32,066 bases of DNA, taken from the NCBI GenBank assembly GCA_005223375.1, contig RXOD01004006.1, positions 1 through 32,066 of the forward strand. Reading direction: 5' to 3'. Origin of the DNA: Amoebophrya sp. AT5.2. Lineage: Eukaryota; Sar; Dinophyceae; Syndiniales; Amoebophryaceae. This document shows, piece after piece, positions 16,629 through 26,522 of the stretch. Positions within the stretch are counted from its first letter, which is position 1. Each line of letters opens with the position of its first letter. The translations under genes were made by a program, and so were the position numbers. Under the pieces are notes generated by a model. The model saw only the letters and a list, made by a program, of their open reading frames with translations, searched no databases and had not been told where the DNA came from.

Positions 16629-19600
16629 ATGTCGAGCGGCGAAGGGGGCAACAGTAGCGACAGCTCCCATTACAACAAGTTCTTCCCGGATGGCGTGCCG
16701 AATGCGGGAGCTGGCAACAACAATGCTGGCGCTGGAGGACAATACCCGCGTGGCGACGAGCCGGACTGGCACTTCCGTGGTGGAAGCGGTTCGATGCACG
16801 GCACTCCGTCGCTGTACGGAAGACGAGAATATACGAACGAGGTTCGCGAAGCACCGACTCCCGCAACTGGGGACCGATTTCCAACCCTGACTGCGGAGCT
16901 CCACGAGCAAGAGCGGCAGAACCGAGAGCGTCAACTGCCACCTCCGGGAAAGGTGCATCCCGAGGGTGAGTCAAAAAGACTAAGAGACGAGGCGGGAGAC
17001 ATTGCCGATCGCGGTGTGTCCGATTCGCTAAGCGCGAGCTTGCGGCCTCCGTCGGCGCCAGGACCTGCCTCTGCTTCAATCGCCCAGATTGAGGAGGCCA
17101 TCCGCGGCATTGTGATGTCGCAACGCACGATGCTAGAAGCAGCTGTGAATTTGGAGGGCAACATCCAGAGCGACAATGCGGCGGTGCAGCGTGCAATGGT
17201 GGACTTCCGAAACCGCATCGTCGGTGATCAGCAGATCCTGGACGAAATCGCGAAAGCAACAGGTCAACAACAGGGGGACGCTATCGAAATGCGCGACCGC
17301 GTTCTGTCTAACGAGCATGCCGTGGGCGGAGCGCTGCGTTCTTTGGCAGGTGCGGCGGTTAAGCGGGAAGTCGAAGCGCGAAGAATGCGTGACCAGATGA
17401 ACGTGCGCGACGAACAGATCCAGCAGATGCAGAGTTCGCTGCAGCAGCAGAACGATCGCGCGTCGGCCCAGGACGAGAAAATTAACCAGGTCCTGGGAAT
17501 GATGCAGGAGATGATGAAGTCCCGCAGCCGATCGCGATCTGCGTCGGTAAGTAATGCGGCTTCCCCGGCAGCAGTAGAAATGTCGGGTGAACCATCAGCA
17601 GCGGAGTCGGCAACGACCATGCAACAAGATCCGGCACCAAGCGTGAAACCACCTGGAGTACCAGCGCAGCCGATTCCAGCGCAACAACCAGGCTTAATCG
17701 GTGATGGCGGCCTCGGGCAGCAACAAGCGATGTTCACCGCGGCGGGCCAGCAGTTCATGCAGCCGCCGCCCCCGAAGCACCCGAGCAAAGGGGCTTGGGA
17801 TCCTCGCTTCCAGAACGGACAAAAGGGTGTCGAGCCTGGAGCGGCGTGGGAACATCTGGCAGCTCAGCAGTGGCCGCAAATCGATCCGTACTTCCAAGGA
17901 AAGGGACAAGTGCGACAAGTACCTCCGGTGCCGTACGGGACGGCGATTCCTGGTCATCCAAGCGCGTATGGAGCGGCAGTTCCTGGTCATCCCGGATCCA
18001 GCAGCACCGGAATCGGAACCGGTTTCCCCGGTGCAGCCGAGCCGCAGTCGTATGGGACGGCTGAAGGTGCAAGCTTTCCCGGATCCGGAGCGACGTTTGC
18101 AGAACAGTTTTCGCAGCAGCAACAAATGCTGGTGACCATGGACAAACAGCAGAAGAAGGGGGCTTTCAAGGGCGGAAAGAAGGGACCAGCGACGCCTGTT
18201 CCTCCGCAACCTTTTGACAACATGCCCACTTCCCCAGACGGCGCATGGGTGCAGACGCCCACTGGAGAGTGGAAAATGCGGCCGACTCCGGGAGTAATTC
18301 GCGCGGACGATCTGGTGCACGTGCAGGTAGGCTTCGACGAACCGGAGTTAGCGCTGACATCTTCCGGTCTCATGGGCACCCTGCCGTCGTTTTCCTTCAA
18401 GCTGGAATCCGAAATGATCATTGCCGGCGAAGGTCCAATTACCGACGACCGCAAGCGCGCGCGGATTTCGACCAAGGATGTAGTGGCGTTGTTAAAACCT
18501 TTCAACACGAAAGAGTCACTCATCAAACACCACACCAAGGTGTCCGGGGCAATCAAGGCCTGCATGTCGGGCGGGCCGGTTCTGAGTTTTGACTCGGAGA
18601 ACGCGATCGTGCAGATGGGCGTGCTCGAGCACTGCCATGCGGGAGACGAAAAGGGGCGAATCCTGCGCTTCGGTCTGATCAGAGAAGGGCGAGACCAGAG
18701 CTCTACCCTGCGCGCCTACTTTGTAACTTTAATGCAGATGTTTCCGGAACTCAGCACCGAGGCTCACGACAAAATCGTAGCGTGGTCGGTGAGCGGCGGC
18801 GGGTGGCTCAAGAAAGGAGCGAACCTGCTGGGCGAGTTGGTGCGCATAGAGACCTGCGCCTTCGACATCGGCTTCAATCTGCATCCGACTGGGTACGTGC
18901 AGCAGCTGTACGTGCTCTACGAAATTGGGCTGCGCATTCTCGTTCCGGCCGGCATTCAGCGCCAAATCCAGCTACTGTGGTCGATCCCGGTCTGCACCTT
19001 CTGGCACGTCAAAGAGTTCGCAAAGAATGACCGAAACGCCACGACGGCGTTAGCAGTAGCAGAAATCCGAGATTCGCAGGCGGCCTTTGCGCGACAGGTG
19101 GGCGACGTCATGCCGGTGACGGGACAAGGACCCGATGCGGGTTTGGGCGGTGACGGCATGAGGATCGACGTGTGCGAACCGGTTGGGGAAGAAGTAATGC
19201 CCGACAACGCTCTGGTGGCTGCTCCTGTCCGCCCCGCCTACCCGAAACATGGGAAGGGTGGCCAGCGCCGAAACTCGCAGACCAGCGTCTCGTCTGTGCA
19301 GAAATATCCCTGCGCCAACTGCAACAGCATGGAGCACTTCACGAGAAACTGTCCGAAACCTCGGCAATGCCGAATTTGTGGTGCGCAAGATCATATCAGC
19401 ACGTCTTGCCCGGAAAACAAGGCGAACGCTCGAAAAATCTTGTTTGCAAAGTTCGTGCGACAGACCCGCGACCGCAAGTTTAACGGCAAGAGGCCGAGCG
19501 TCACCGTGCGCTCCCTGCTCGACAACGGGGAGACCGTCGACGAGGTTGAGCTTTTCAGCAGTGACGACCTCGAGAAGCTTTTCAGCGAAATGCCTGCAGA

Positions 19601-19676
19601 TTCGGATGGTGAAACTGCCATGACAGCGATGGAAACAGAACGCGTGAACTCGCTTCTGCTTTCCCTTTTCGCTTAG
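16629..19676 (+). CDS. gag: Gag polyprotein with two CCHC zinc knuckles, 1015 aa
   Basis: Structural protein expected to form the particle and bind the element RNA. Two knuckles of the form CX2CX4HX4C lie at residues 895-908 (CANCNSMEHFTRNC) and 914-927 (CRICGAQDHISTSC). Upstream are a Gly/Asn-rich start, a coiled-coil-like Gln/Arg/Glu-rich stretch (about residues 150-295), an SR run (KSRSRSRSAS), a long Pro/Gln/Gly-rich linker and a globular segment of about residues 570-840 that is likely the capsid core. It ends with TAG at 19674-19676 and overlaps the pol frame. Its size is about twice or more that of usual copia gags. Confidence 0.9.
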   Translation: MSSGEGGNSSDSSHYNKFFPDGVPNAGAGNNNAGAGGQYPRGDEPDWHFRGGSGSMHGTPSLYGRREYTNEVREAPTPATGDRFPTLTAELHEQERQNRERQLPPPGKVHPEGESKRLRDEAGDIADRGVSDSLSASLRPPSAPGPASASIAQIEEAIRGIVMSQRTMLEAAVNLEGNIQSDNAAVQRAMVDFRNRIVGDQQILDEIAKATGQQQGDAIEMRDRVLSNEHAVGGALRSLAGAAVKREVEARRMRDQMNVRDEQIQQMQSSLQQQNDRASAQDEKINQVLGMMQEMMKSRSRSRSASVSNAASPAAVEMSGEPSAAESATTMQQDPAPSVKPPGVPAQPIPAQQPGLIGDGGLGQQQAMFTAAGQQFMQPPPPKHPSKGAWDPRFQNGQKGVEPGAAWEHLAAQQWPQIDPYFQGKGQVRQVPPVPYGTAIPGHPSAYGAAVPGHPGSSSTGIGTGFPGAAEPQSYGTAEGASFPGSGATFAEQFSQQQQMLVTMDKQQKKGAFKGGKKGPATPVPPQPFDNMPTSPDGAWVQTPTGEWKMRPTPGVIRADDLVHVQVGFDEPELALTSSGLMGTLPSFSFKLESEMIIAGEGPITDDRKRARISTKDVVALLKPFNTKESLIKHHTKVSGAIKACMSGGPVLSFDSENAIVQMGVLEHCHAGDEKGRILRFGLIREGRDQSSTLRAYFVTLMQMFPELSTEAHDKIVAWSVSGGGWLKKGANLLGELVRIETCAFDIGFNLHPTGYVQQLYVLYEIGLRILVPAGIQRQIQLLWSIPVCTFWHVKEFAKNDRNATTALAVAEIRDSQAAFARQVGDVMPVTGQGPDAGLGGDGMRIDVCEPVGEEVMPDNALVAAPVRPAYPKHGKGGQRRNSQTSVSSVQKYPCANCNSMEHFTRNCPKPRQCRICGAQDHISTSCPENKANARKILFAKFVRQTRDRKFNGKRPSVTVRSLLDNGETVDEVELFSSDDLEKLFSEMPADSDGETAMTAMETERVNSLLLSLFA
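19648..19676 (+). promoter_or_regulatory. Gag-pol overlap, probable +1 frameshift site
   Basis: Gag is read in frame 0 and pol in frame +1, sharing 29 nt. Just before the gag stop the codons are CTT TTC GCT TAG A. A slow TAG codon with GCT in the ribosomal P site could allow a one-base advance to AGA CCA. The exact slip codon is not determined. Confidence 0.6.
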
Positions 19677-22600
19677 ACCAGTAGGGACGTCTATAAACTC
19701 AGCCTCCGCCGGCGAAATCGACGACTACATTGAGGATCTGGAGCAGTGCGAATTATCTGCCGCTGAAGAAGAAGAAATACTGGAGGCTGTCCGCAGCGTG
19801 CGAGTCCTTCAGGTTGAAGTAAAAGCTCCGGCTGCCAACTCTGGGGCGGATGCCGTCGAACTGCGCTTTCAAGTGCTGTTTGACCACGACTCGGGGTTCA
19901 CAGCGTGGGCTTTCTGCGGCCTGGTGTGGGTGAACGCGTACGCCGGCTTCCTTCAGCAGCAACAGATTCCGATAGCAAGACGCCGTGTCGATCTAAAAGC
20001 AACTACCGCGGGGGGACAGTGCAGGATATGCGAAGTAACGGTAGTTCCCTTTTTCTCGCGCACGGTGAAGCAGGCGGGGCTGTGCAAGATGATCGTGGTG
20101 GACGATCGTCACTGGCCAACTGGTCAGGAGGCGCCTAGGTTGGTGGGCGTGCAGATGCAGTGCCGACACCAGATCCACACGACACCTGCAGGACCAGGCG
20201 ACCTTGCGGTGAAGTGGGGGAGCTGGATTGGAAAGCGTGTGGAGGATCGTTTTCCGATCCCACTCTTCGATGGGGTGACGGATCCAGAAGGTCTGGCATT
20301 GCTGAAGCAAATGGCAAGCAAAGTACAGGGGGCAATCACCATGGACGATGAAGAGAAGTTTTTCCTGCCGGGCGTGTCCGAGGAATCAATTCCGCTAGCA
20401 AGAGCTCTGATGCGGAAATCGGACGACGCGGAAGACGAAAAGGCAGACAAAGAATTCTGGCGCACCTCGCTAGAAGCGCCAACAGAGAAAGAAGAGCTGA
20501 ACTTCGTGCACAGAAAAATATACATTGGGACGTCGACCCTGCAGCCAGCAGATGAAAGAGATGTAAAAGCATGCCGCCGAGTAGTCAGAAACTTGGACGA
20601 CGTGCAACAAGTAATAGCAGTGGACCGCAACTTCAACGAAGGCGGCCAGCTGAAAACAGGACGATCAGTGAAAGAGGAGCAGAAGCTGGTGCTGAAACGG
20701 TTTTACGAGCACAACCAGCTTAACAACGGGCACTCCTGCTCCATCATCGTCGACTACTTTTTCGAGCAGCAAGTTGAAGGATCGGCAAAAGTAGAGACTA
20801 CGCCCGCGACAAAAATTCCCATCGTGACGCGCAAGATCGTTTCGCAGGCGGCGGTGACAAGGTTGATGTTCCAGCTGCGGCCGCCAGCCGATCAGTTCAA
20901 GCTTCGCGTGATCACGATTCATCGTGGGTATGCGCTGCCGCCACGTTTCAACAACTCTTCGACAGTGCTCATCGAGCTCGACGGAACAGCAGATGACGCC
21001 ATCGCCAAGGTGGAGGAAGAGATTGGAAGGCGCGTGGCCGGTTTCCATCCAGCAGCCATGAACGCGATCCGCAACCTACCAACCGTGAAGCACGCCCTCA
21101 GTCGGGCCGAAACGGCCATCGCAGACAAGGCTAAACGTGTGGCCTTTGCGGGGGACGGCGTGAAAAGCGCAGTTACGGTTGGAGAACTTTTTCAAGAGCA
21201 GCTGGGATTGGTCGGGGCGAAACGAGTGCAGCATCAGCAGTTGACGAGAATGCTGTACCAGCAGGGGGAGCGTGCGGATATAACCGGAGCCTTGCGCCCC
21301 TGGGGAGTCACCAACGTGACTGAACTGCAGCTGGAGTGCGATCGCCACAGCGTTCAAGTTGCCTCCGACCCTCGAGAAGGAATGTCGGATAGGGAGCTGA
21401 GGGTGTATGGGCACATGTTTAGGCTCTCGGTGGCGATGGGATGGATGATCGACAAAAACGATTTAGCCACCGCAGCGAGAAAGTCGTTCAAGAACATGAC
21501 TGAGCCGGAGATCCGCAAGGCAGTGGAGGCGGCGGTCATGTCAGGGCTGACCGCGCTGCGTCTGCATTCGCGGCCGGGTCCGAAGACGACAGGCACGTGG
21601 GCAGCAGTAGATCCGCGAGCCATCACGCAGATGGACACCACGTTCCTGGGACCCCCAACTTTCGATCAGTCGGAAGCTTTCCTGGCGGCGATTCGACTCT
21701 TCGAGGAAGACTCCTTCGGCGAGTACTTGGGCAAGAAGGAGAAGGTAAAGGGGGACGCCGACGGAAGGGGGCACCCGAACCGCGAGGACATCATGCGGTT
21801 TATGGGCATGTTGCTACAATTCGGCGTGCTCACGACCATGCTGCTGACTGATCCTGACCCTGCTGCAGTCGTGTTGGAAGTGATCCGGTTTGCTCTGGCT
21901 GCGCGGAGAAGAGTGCGTGTCACGACGAAGAACACGCCGCGCGCGCAAGCAAAAATGGAGCGAAGGCATCTTACGTGGAAGATGTTAATGCATCGCTTCC
22001 AGTCGGATCCTCAGCTGAAGGTCGTGCCGTTGACGATGCTCTGTTCTCTCGCTCACGCTGTGATTAGTGAGCGTATGAGAATAAAGAACGGAACCTATCA
22101 ACGGTTCCAGTCGTATCCGATATCGCCGGAGGGTGACTACTTGGTGGAGTGGTCGGAAAAATCCTTCGAGAACAGAATTGCGATCTCGGCAGAGCAGATG
22201 GAGCGCGGACGGGAACACATCAGCCAACTGGTCCAGTCCCCGGAGCTGTGGTCGGCGATAGAAAAATTGAAGAACGAAATACTTCAGGGTCGCCATCACA
22301 AGTTCCGCATCCATCAGCCCGTCAAGTACGTCAACAAAGCCAAGGAGTGGCACACGGGGACCTACGCGGGAACGCAGCCATCGGGCGCTCCGATCGTGAA
22401 GCCGTTTGGGAAGCAGAGCGGCGTGCTGGACTTGGGAAAGGGAAACGTGGTTCCTTTCGTCGACACGGAGTACAGCATCGCCATGCCAGAGTCGCTGGAA
22501 GTGTTCAGCTTCGACCTGCCGCACCTGGAATCCGTGCTGCAGCAGGCCCGCGACAAAGGTAAGGTGGAGCGAATTGTGGGGAAATTCGTGTATCGAATTT

Positions 22601-25600
22601 GTGTCGATTGTGGCGAAGACCGCGCTCTTGCTCCGTCAGCCGTGCAGGGCGAGTTTTGCCGTTGCGCGACGTTGAAGAACGTCATCTGCGGCGACGAGAG
22701 CGACAGCAAAATCTATGAGCTGGACGGGTGGATCTATCCCCGTTTGCTCAAAGACGAGTTCAAGGACAAGCCGCCGAGCAAGTTTCTGCTTCCAAAGCAG
22801 CAACCGTTCGAAGAGGACGAAGTGGTGGACCTCGGGCCGGATCGGCGTCAGGTCGAGTTTAAGACGGATCCGGAGGTGCAGGAGTTTGACCCGGCGGTGC
22901 CAGTACCAGCCCCCGAGGAGGATAGCGACGACGCCACGGCCAACAGTGCGGTGCCGCTCCCCGACGAAGAAGTAGCGTCCACTTCAGTGCCTGAATCAGA
23001 GGACGAGGACGATATTTCCGTCGTTGATCTGGCAGTGGAGGAGTTCTACGACGCGGCGACGATTGCGGCCTGTAACCTCAGTCACCTTGACTTCGACAAA
23101 GAAGAACTCTCCGCGGGGGACACCGAGTTTCTCACGTCGGAAGAGCGAGAAATCCGCGACATCGAGATTCGGTCCGCGGCGCTGACAGCAAACGACGTGG
23201 CGGAAAGGGCGAACAGGCCTACGCGGAAGCCGAAGTACGAGGACTACACGCTTTGGACCGCGTCCGTGAAGGAGAACTACATCGGGGTGTTGGACAAGCC
23301 GTCAGAGTTCGCTCGGCTGCTGCTGCGCCAGTTTAAAGGGAGCAGTGCTGTCCTCGTGACTGATCCGGTGTGGTGGAACTTCGTGGAGCAAACGGACAGT
23401 GTGCGCCGCTGGTACCTGGACGATGTTTCCATGAGCTGGGGAAAGCATGTTGCGCGGCTCAACCTCAACAAGAGCCCGCACGAGGGCAGAACGTGCTTTG
23501 GGCTTTTTGTTGTCGCGCCTGGCGGCGACGAGGAGAAGGCGATGATGGCGCTGCCGACAAAAACTATCGGACCGGACGTGATGGGCGCAGTCCGCTTCGA
23601 GTTCAACGCTTTGCAGGCCGTCGACGAGGAATCGTCCGTGGACCGCATGATTCGGTGGTGCCGCCCTGGTTTTACGGCTGGGATGCGGAAGACGATTCGT
23701 GCCGGCAACAAGCTGGCCGACCTCGACGAAGATCATCTGATGGAAGGCATGGACGTCGATGATTGGGTGATGGAAGCTGAAGCGTTTGAGCTGGAGGGTC
23801 TCGTCACGGCAAAAACGGAGCGCGGCAACACGTGCGTCAACGTGTGCGTTGGGCACGATTTGACGGTAATCGAGGCGCGGCTGACGAAAAATGGCAAGAA
23901 GAAGCTTACCAGCCGATTCCTGAAGGACGGGAAAAAGTACAGCCTGGTTTTCGTCATCCTCAAGAGCAGGCGGGCGCCGGGTGGCCACATCCAGCGCGCT
24001 GTCGAGGGCCGCTTCATGGAGTCGAGCGAGAACGCCAGCCCAACACTAAGTGGGTTGGAACTGCGGCTGTTACTGGCGAGTGCTAACTTCCTTCCGAAGC
24101 CGATCGAGGTGATAATCTTGGACCTGCCCAGGGCCTTCAATCAAAGTGATGAGTACCCTGAGGAGGAACGACCCGTCTGTCGTATTCCTCCGCCGCCGAA
24201 CAGGCGCGCGCGTAGGGCCCTCGAGCGCGCGTTTGCCAAAGTGTCGAAGAAGATCGGAAAAACTTTGACATGGGAGACGGTCTATGAAATGGTCGTCCCC
24301 CAATACGGGGTGCTCGAGGCGGCAATGCGGTTTTACCTAACAGTGGTCCGACGCTTCGCGAAGCAGAAGCTCCCGCTGTCGGGTACCAGCAGGACCATTT
24401 ATCGCCTCTTCGACAAGGAGGGTCTGAAGGCGTTAGCGGGTGAACACGTCGACGATTTCCTGATGCTCGTGTGCAAGCTGTTCGTGGTGGAACTGATGAC
24501 GCGGATCAAGGCTGTCTTCAAGATGGACAGCTACATTGTGGTGAACGACAAGTGGGAAACATTTTGCGGTAAGCAGTTCCGTCACTTCCCCGAGCGGAAG
24601 GAGATCCACGTCTCCTGCATCGACAAGGTCAAGGAGCTCAAGGAATTCAGGACCGTCGATGAGCAAGCAGGGCGGCAACTTGCAGACCCGGATCGTTTCC
24701 TCACCGCGGACGAAATCAGCGAGTTGAGGAGTACCCGCGGCGGTGCTGGATGGGTAGTAGAGCAGCTTCGGTTGGGTCAGCTCTACCAGCACAAGACGTG
24801 CTCGTGGGGGAGCGACGAGTGCCGGACGGCTGGTTTTGCAAAGCGGTACAACGGAGTGGTCGTTGGTTTGAAGGCCGAACCAGGTCTAAGTTTAGTCTTC
24901 TTCTACGGTTTTGAAGGCGACCTGTGCTTTCTGCTTATGACCGATTCCAGTCTGCAGAACCGCCCCTTTGTCGTCAAAAGTGAAGACGGAAAGGTGAAGA
25001 ACAAGGGGCGCGCCGTGGTGATCGACAACCAGTCCCCGCAGTTTGAGCAGCTCACCGAAGAGAACATGTTGCCGCTCAATGCGCACATCTTGCTCCTTGC
25101 CTCGTACCAGGAGATCCTCGACGCGGCGAAAACCAAGGCGGACGTTCGCGTTGTCACTCTGAGCTGGCACCTGGAGACGGGAAAGAACCCAGTGGGTTCG
25201 AGCCTGGGCGGCGAAACCGAGTCGCACCAGAGCGGGGTGCACCGGTCGGAGATCGTGAAGACGAAGTGGGCCGGCATCCTGAACCCGCCGCAGGAGTTCG
25301 ATCCGGAAAACGTTCTGGGAACGGGCCCGGGGAGCTTGTACGATGTGGAGGGGCTGAGGCAGTTCGATTTGATCGACAATGGCGGCTTGATCCAGCGCCT
25401 GCTCAGCCGGACGCCACTGGCGGAGGCCAGCGTGTGGCTCTACCAGAGCCTCTTGAAGTCCCGGTGCCTGATGCGCCAGTTCCCGCGGAAGCTGGTGCAT
25501 ACGTCGGATCAGTTGATGATGACCGACGTGCTAACCAAGCACACGCCAACTGTGAACGCCAAAATGCAGTTGTTCAAGAGGATGATGGGTGGTTTCCTCA

Positions 25601-25716
25601 AGTGGTACAGCCCGACAGACAAACGGTCATCGGGTGGTCTGGGCGTGATAAGGGAAAATATCACGGAGGCGGAGGACCAGCCGGTGGAAGACGAGGAGGT
25701 GCTGCTGCCAAGGTGA
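19648..25716 (+). CDS. pol: Pol polyprotein: protease, DD35E integrase, reverse transcriptase, RNase H
   Basis: The frame is open from 19648 (after TGA at 19645) to TGA at 25716. Protease: FDHDSGFTAW, with the DSG triad at 19888-19896. Integrase: Asp at 21634 (QMDTTFLG), Asp at 21850 (LLTDPDP) and Glu at 21958 (AKMERRH), with 71 and 35 residues between them, a DD35E core. Reverse transcriptase: IILDLPRAFN near 24121 and the palm motif HVDD near 24445-24456, in place of the usual YVDD. RNase H: MTDSS at about 24937, and a C-terminal TSDQLMMTDVLTK motif of the LADxLTK type. A CX2C...CXC...C cluster lies at 22600-22689. The first ATG in frame is at 20089, beyond the protease Asp, so pol is probably made as a Gag-Pol fusion by +1 frameshifting. 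No internal stop is present. Confidence 0.92.
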   Translation, partial: TRFCFPFSLRPVGTSINSASAGEIDDYIEDLEQCELSAAEEEEILEAVRSVRVLQVEVKAPAANSGADAVELRFQVLFDHDSGFTAWAFCGLVWVNAYAGFLQQQQIPIARRRVDLKATTAGGQCRICEVTVVPFFSRTVKQAGLCKMIVVDDRHWPTGQEAPRLVGVQMQCRHQIHTTPAGPGDLAVKWGSWIGKRVEDRFPIPLFDGVTDPEGLALLKQMASKVQGAITMDDEEKFFLPGVSEESIPLARALMRKSDDAEDEKADKEFWRTSLEAPTEKEELNFVHRKIYIGTSTLQPADERDVKACRRVVRNLDDVQQVIAVDRNFNEGGQLKTGRSVKEEQKLVLKRFYEHNQLNNGHSCSIIVDYFFEQQVEGSAKVETTPATKIPIVTRKIVSQAAVTRLMFQLRPPADQFKLRVITIHRGYALPPRFNNSSTVLIELDGTADDAIAKVEEEIGRRVAGFHPAAMNAIRNLPTVKHALSRAETAIADKAKRVAFAGDGVKSAVTVGELFQEQLGLVGAKRVQHQQLTRMLYQQGERADITGALRPWGVTNVTELQLECDRHSVQVASDPREGMSDRELRVYGHMFRLSVAMGWMIDKNDLATAARKSFKNMTEPEIRKAVEAAVMSGLTALRLHSRPGPKTTGTWAAVDPRAITQMDTTFLGPPTFDQSEAFLAAIRLFEEDSFGEYLGKKEKVKGDADGRGHPNREDIMRFMGMLLQFGVLTTMLLTDPDPAAVVLEVIRFALAARRRVRVTTKNTPRAQAKMERRHLTWKMLMHRFQSDPQLKVVPLTMLCSLAHAVISERMRIKNGTYQRFQSYPISPEGDYLVEWSEKSFENRIAISAEQMERGREHISQLVQSPELWSAIEKLKNEILQGRHHKFRIHQPVKYVNKAKEWHTGTYAGTQPSGAPIVKPFGKQSGVLDLGKGNVVPFVDTEYSIAMPESLEVFSFDLPHLESVLQQARDKGKVERIVGKFVYRICVDCGEDRALAPSAVQGEFCRCATLKNVICGDESDSKIYELDGWIYPRLLKDEFKDKPPSKFLLPKQQPFEEDEVVDLGPDRRQVEFKTDPEVQEFDPAVPVPAPEEDSDDATANSAVPLPDEEVASTSVPESEDEDDISVVDLAVEEFYDAATIAACNLSHLDFDKEELSAGDTEFLTSEEREIRDIEIRSAALTANDVAERANRPTRKPKYEDYTLWTASVKENYIGVLDKPSEFARLLLRQFKGSSAVLVTDPVWWNFVEQTDSVRRWYLDDVSMSWGKHVARLNLNKSPHEGRTCFGLFVVAPGGDEEKAMMALPTKTIGPDVMGAVRFEFNALQAVDEESSVDRMIRWCRPGFTAGMRKTIRAGNKLADLDEDHLMEGMDVDDWVMEAEAFELEGLVTAKTERGNTCVNVCVGHDLTVIEARLTKNGKKKLTSRFLKDGKKYSLVFVILKSRRAPGGHIQRAVEGRFMESSENASPTLSGLELRLLLASANFLPKPIEVIILDLPRAFNQSDEYPEEERPVCRIPPPPNRRARRALERAFAKVSKKIGKTLTWETVYEMVVPQYGVLEAAMRFYLTVVRRFAKQKLPLSGTSRTIYRLFDKEGLKALAGEHVDDFLMLVCKLFVVELMTRIKAVFKMDSYIVVNDKWETFCGKQFRHFPERKEIHVSCIDKVKELKEFRTVDEQAGRQLADPDRFLTADEISELRSTRGGAGWVVEQLRLGQLYQHKTCSWGSDECRTAGFAKRYNGVVVGLKAEPGLSLVFFYGFEGDLCFLLMTDSSLQNRPFVVKSEDGKVKNKGRAVVIDNQSPQFEQLTEENMLPLNAHILLLASYQEILDAAKTKADVRVVTLSWHLETGKNPVGSSLGGETESHQSGVHRSEIVKTKWAGILNPPQEFDPENVLGTGPGSLYDVEGLRQFDLIDNGGLIQRLLSRTPLAEASVWLYQSLLKSRCLMRQFPRKLVHTSDQLMMTDVLTKHTPTVNAKMQLFKRMMGGFLKWYSPTDKRSSGGLGVIRENITEAEDQPVEDEEVLLPR

Positions 25717-26522
25717 AGTGTTCCCCAACACTCCATTCCAAGGGCAGCAAGCAGGGGAAGCAGTAAGTGGAATTGCGATACCGAGCGTGAAGCGAAAGAG
25801 GACAAACACGGAATGTTGTTTTTAATTGTTGAGTTTGTATATGAGCCCTACTCCGTAGTTAGTTTTGCCTAAAGATGTGGTGGTAGCGTCGACCAAAAAT
25901 TCTTTCGATCTTTAGTGATAACAGTTTTCATCTACTTTTCAATTTGTAGTTCCAAAGTTATTTTCGTCATACAACTTATCTGCTGGTTCGAACAACACTG
26001 CCGACACGAGAACATCAAAAATTATTTATTTGGGTCGATGACCCGGCACCATTATAGCACGACAAAAGGGTTACGATGTAGCGGCAGATACGAAGTGCAG
26101 TAATGACGGTCGGTGACCGTGGTTTTATTTGGGACCGATGGTCTCTGATGGTTGTAATCTGGTGGCGATGCCACCGTACAGATGCAGCAGTTTGCAGTCG
26201 GCATGATCGGTGATTATGAAGCTGAGGCAGGCAACTCGAAGGCGGTTAAGTTTTTAGATTTGGGTCGTGATGGCGACAGCAGTCTTCTTGTACCTCCCAC
26301 CAAAACAAATGTCGTTTTCAAGTTAGGTTTTCCAAGTCACGTCCATATTCTCAGGTAGGTTATGCTGATCAGTCATGCTTTCACTGTTTCCATAGGTCTC
26401 GCTATAAGTTTAGCCATAGACTTCAACTGCGTTCCAACCAGCTGCACTCAGCATCACATTGAAGTATTGAAAGTAGAAGTAGTGAACGGTCTGAACGAAC
26501 CTGTTTCTAGCCCCCGGGGAAC
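25717..26522 (+). other. Retrotransposon 3' untranslated region
   Basis: About 800 nt between the pol stop and the 3' LTR without a credible ORF. It contains the hairpin cluster described separately and a purine-rich stretch near 26461-26485. No strong polypurine tract sits directly at the LTR border, where the sequence is CCCCCGGGGAAC. Confidence 0.7.
26032..26218 (+). repeat. Cluster of short hairpins with common C(GAT/GGT)G tips
   Basis: Hairpins: 26032-26044 GGGTC-GAT-GACCC; 26070-26082 GTTAC-GAT-GTAGC (one G-T); 26106-26120 ACGGTC-GGT-GACCGT; 26131-26145 GGGACC-GAT-GGTCTC (one G-T); 26161-26175 GGTGGC-GAT-GCCACC; 26202-26218 CATGATC-GGT-GATTATG (one G-T). The stems differ but the tips are all C-GRT-G. 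This pattern suggests a family of RNA structures held by pairing rather than by primary sequence, possibly protein-binding sites for packaging. Confidence 0.7.

Noticed and set aside
19482..19560. LLDNGETV in gag as the aspartic protease site
   Set aside because: It lacks the D(S/T)G triad; a clear HDSGF motif is present at the start of pol.
25986..25995. GGTTCGAAC as an internal tRNA/SINE B box
   Set aside because: No matching A box or tRNA fold around it; it lies in the retrotransposon 3' UTR.
26032..26218. CRISPR-like array
   Set aside because: The hairpins have no constant repeat sequence or uniform spacers, and the setting is a eukaryotic retrotransposon.
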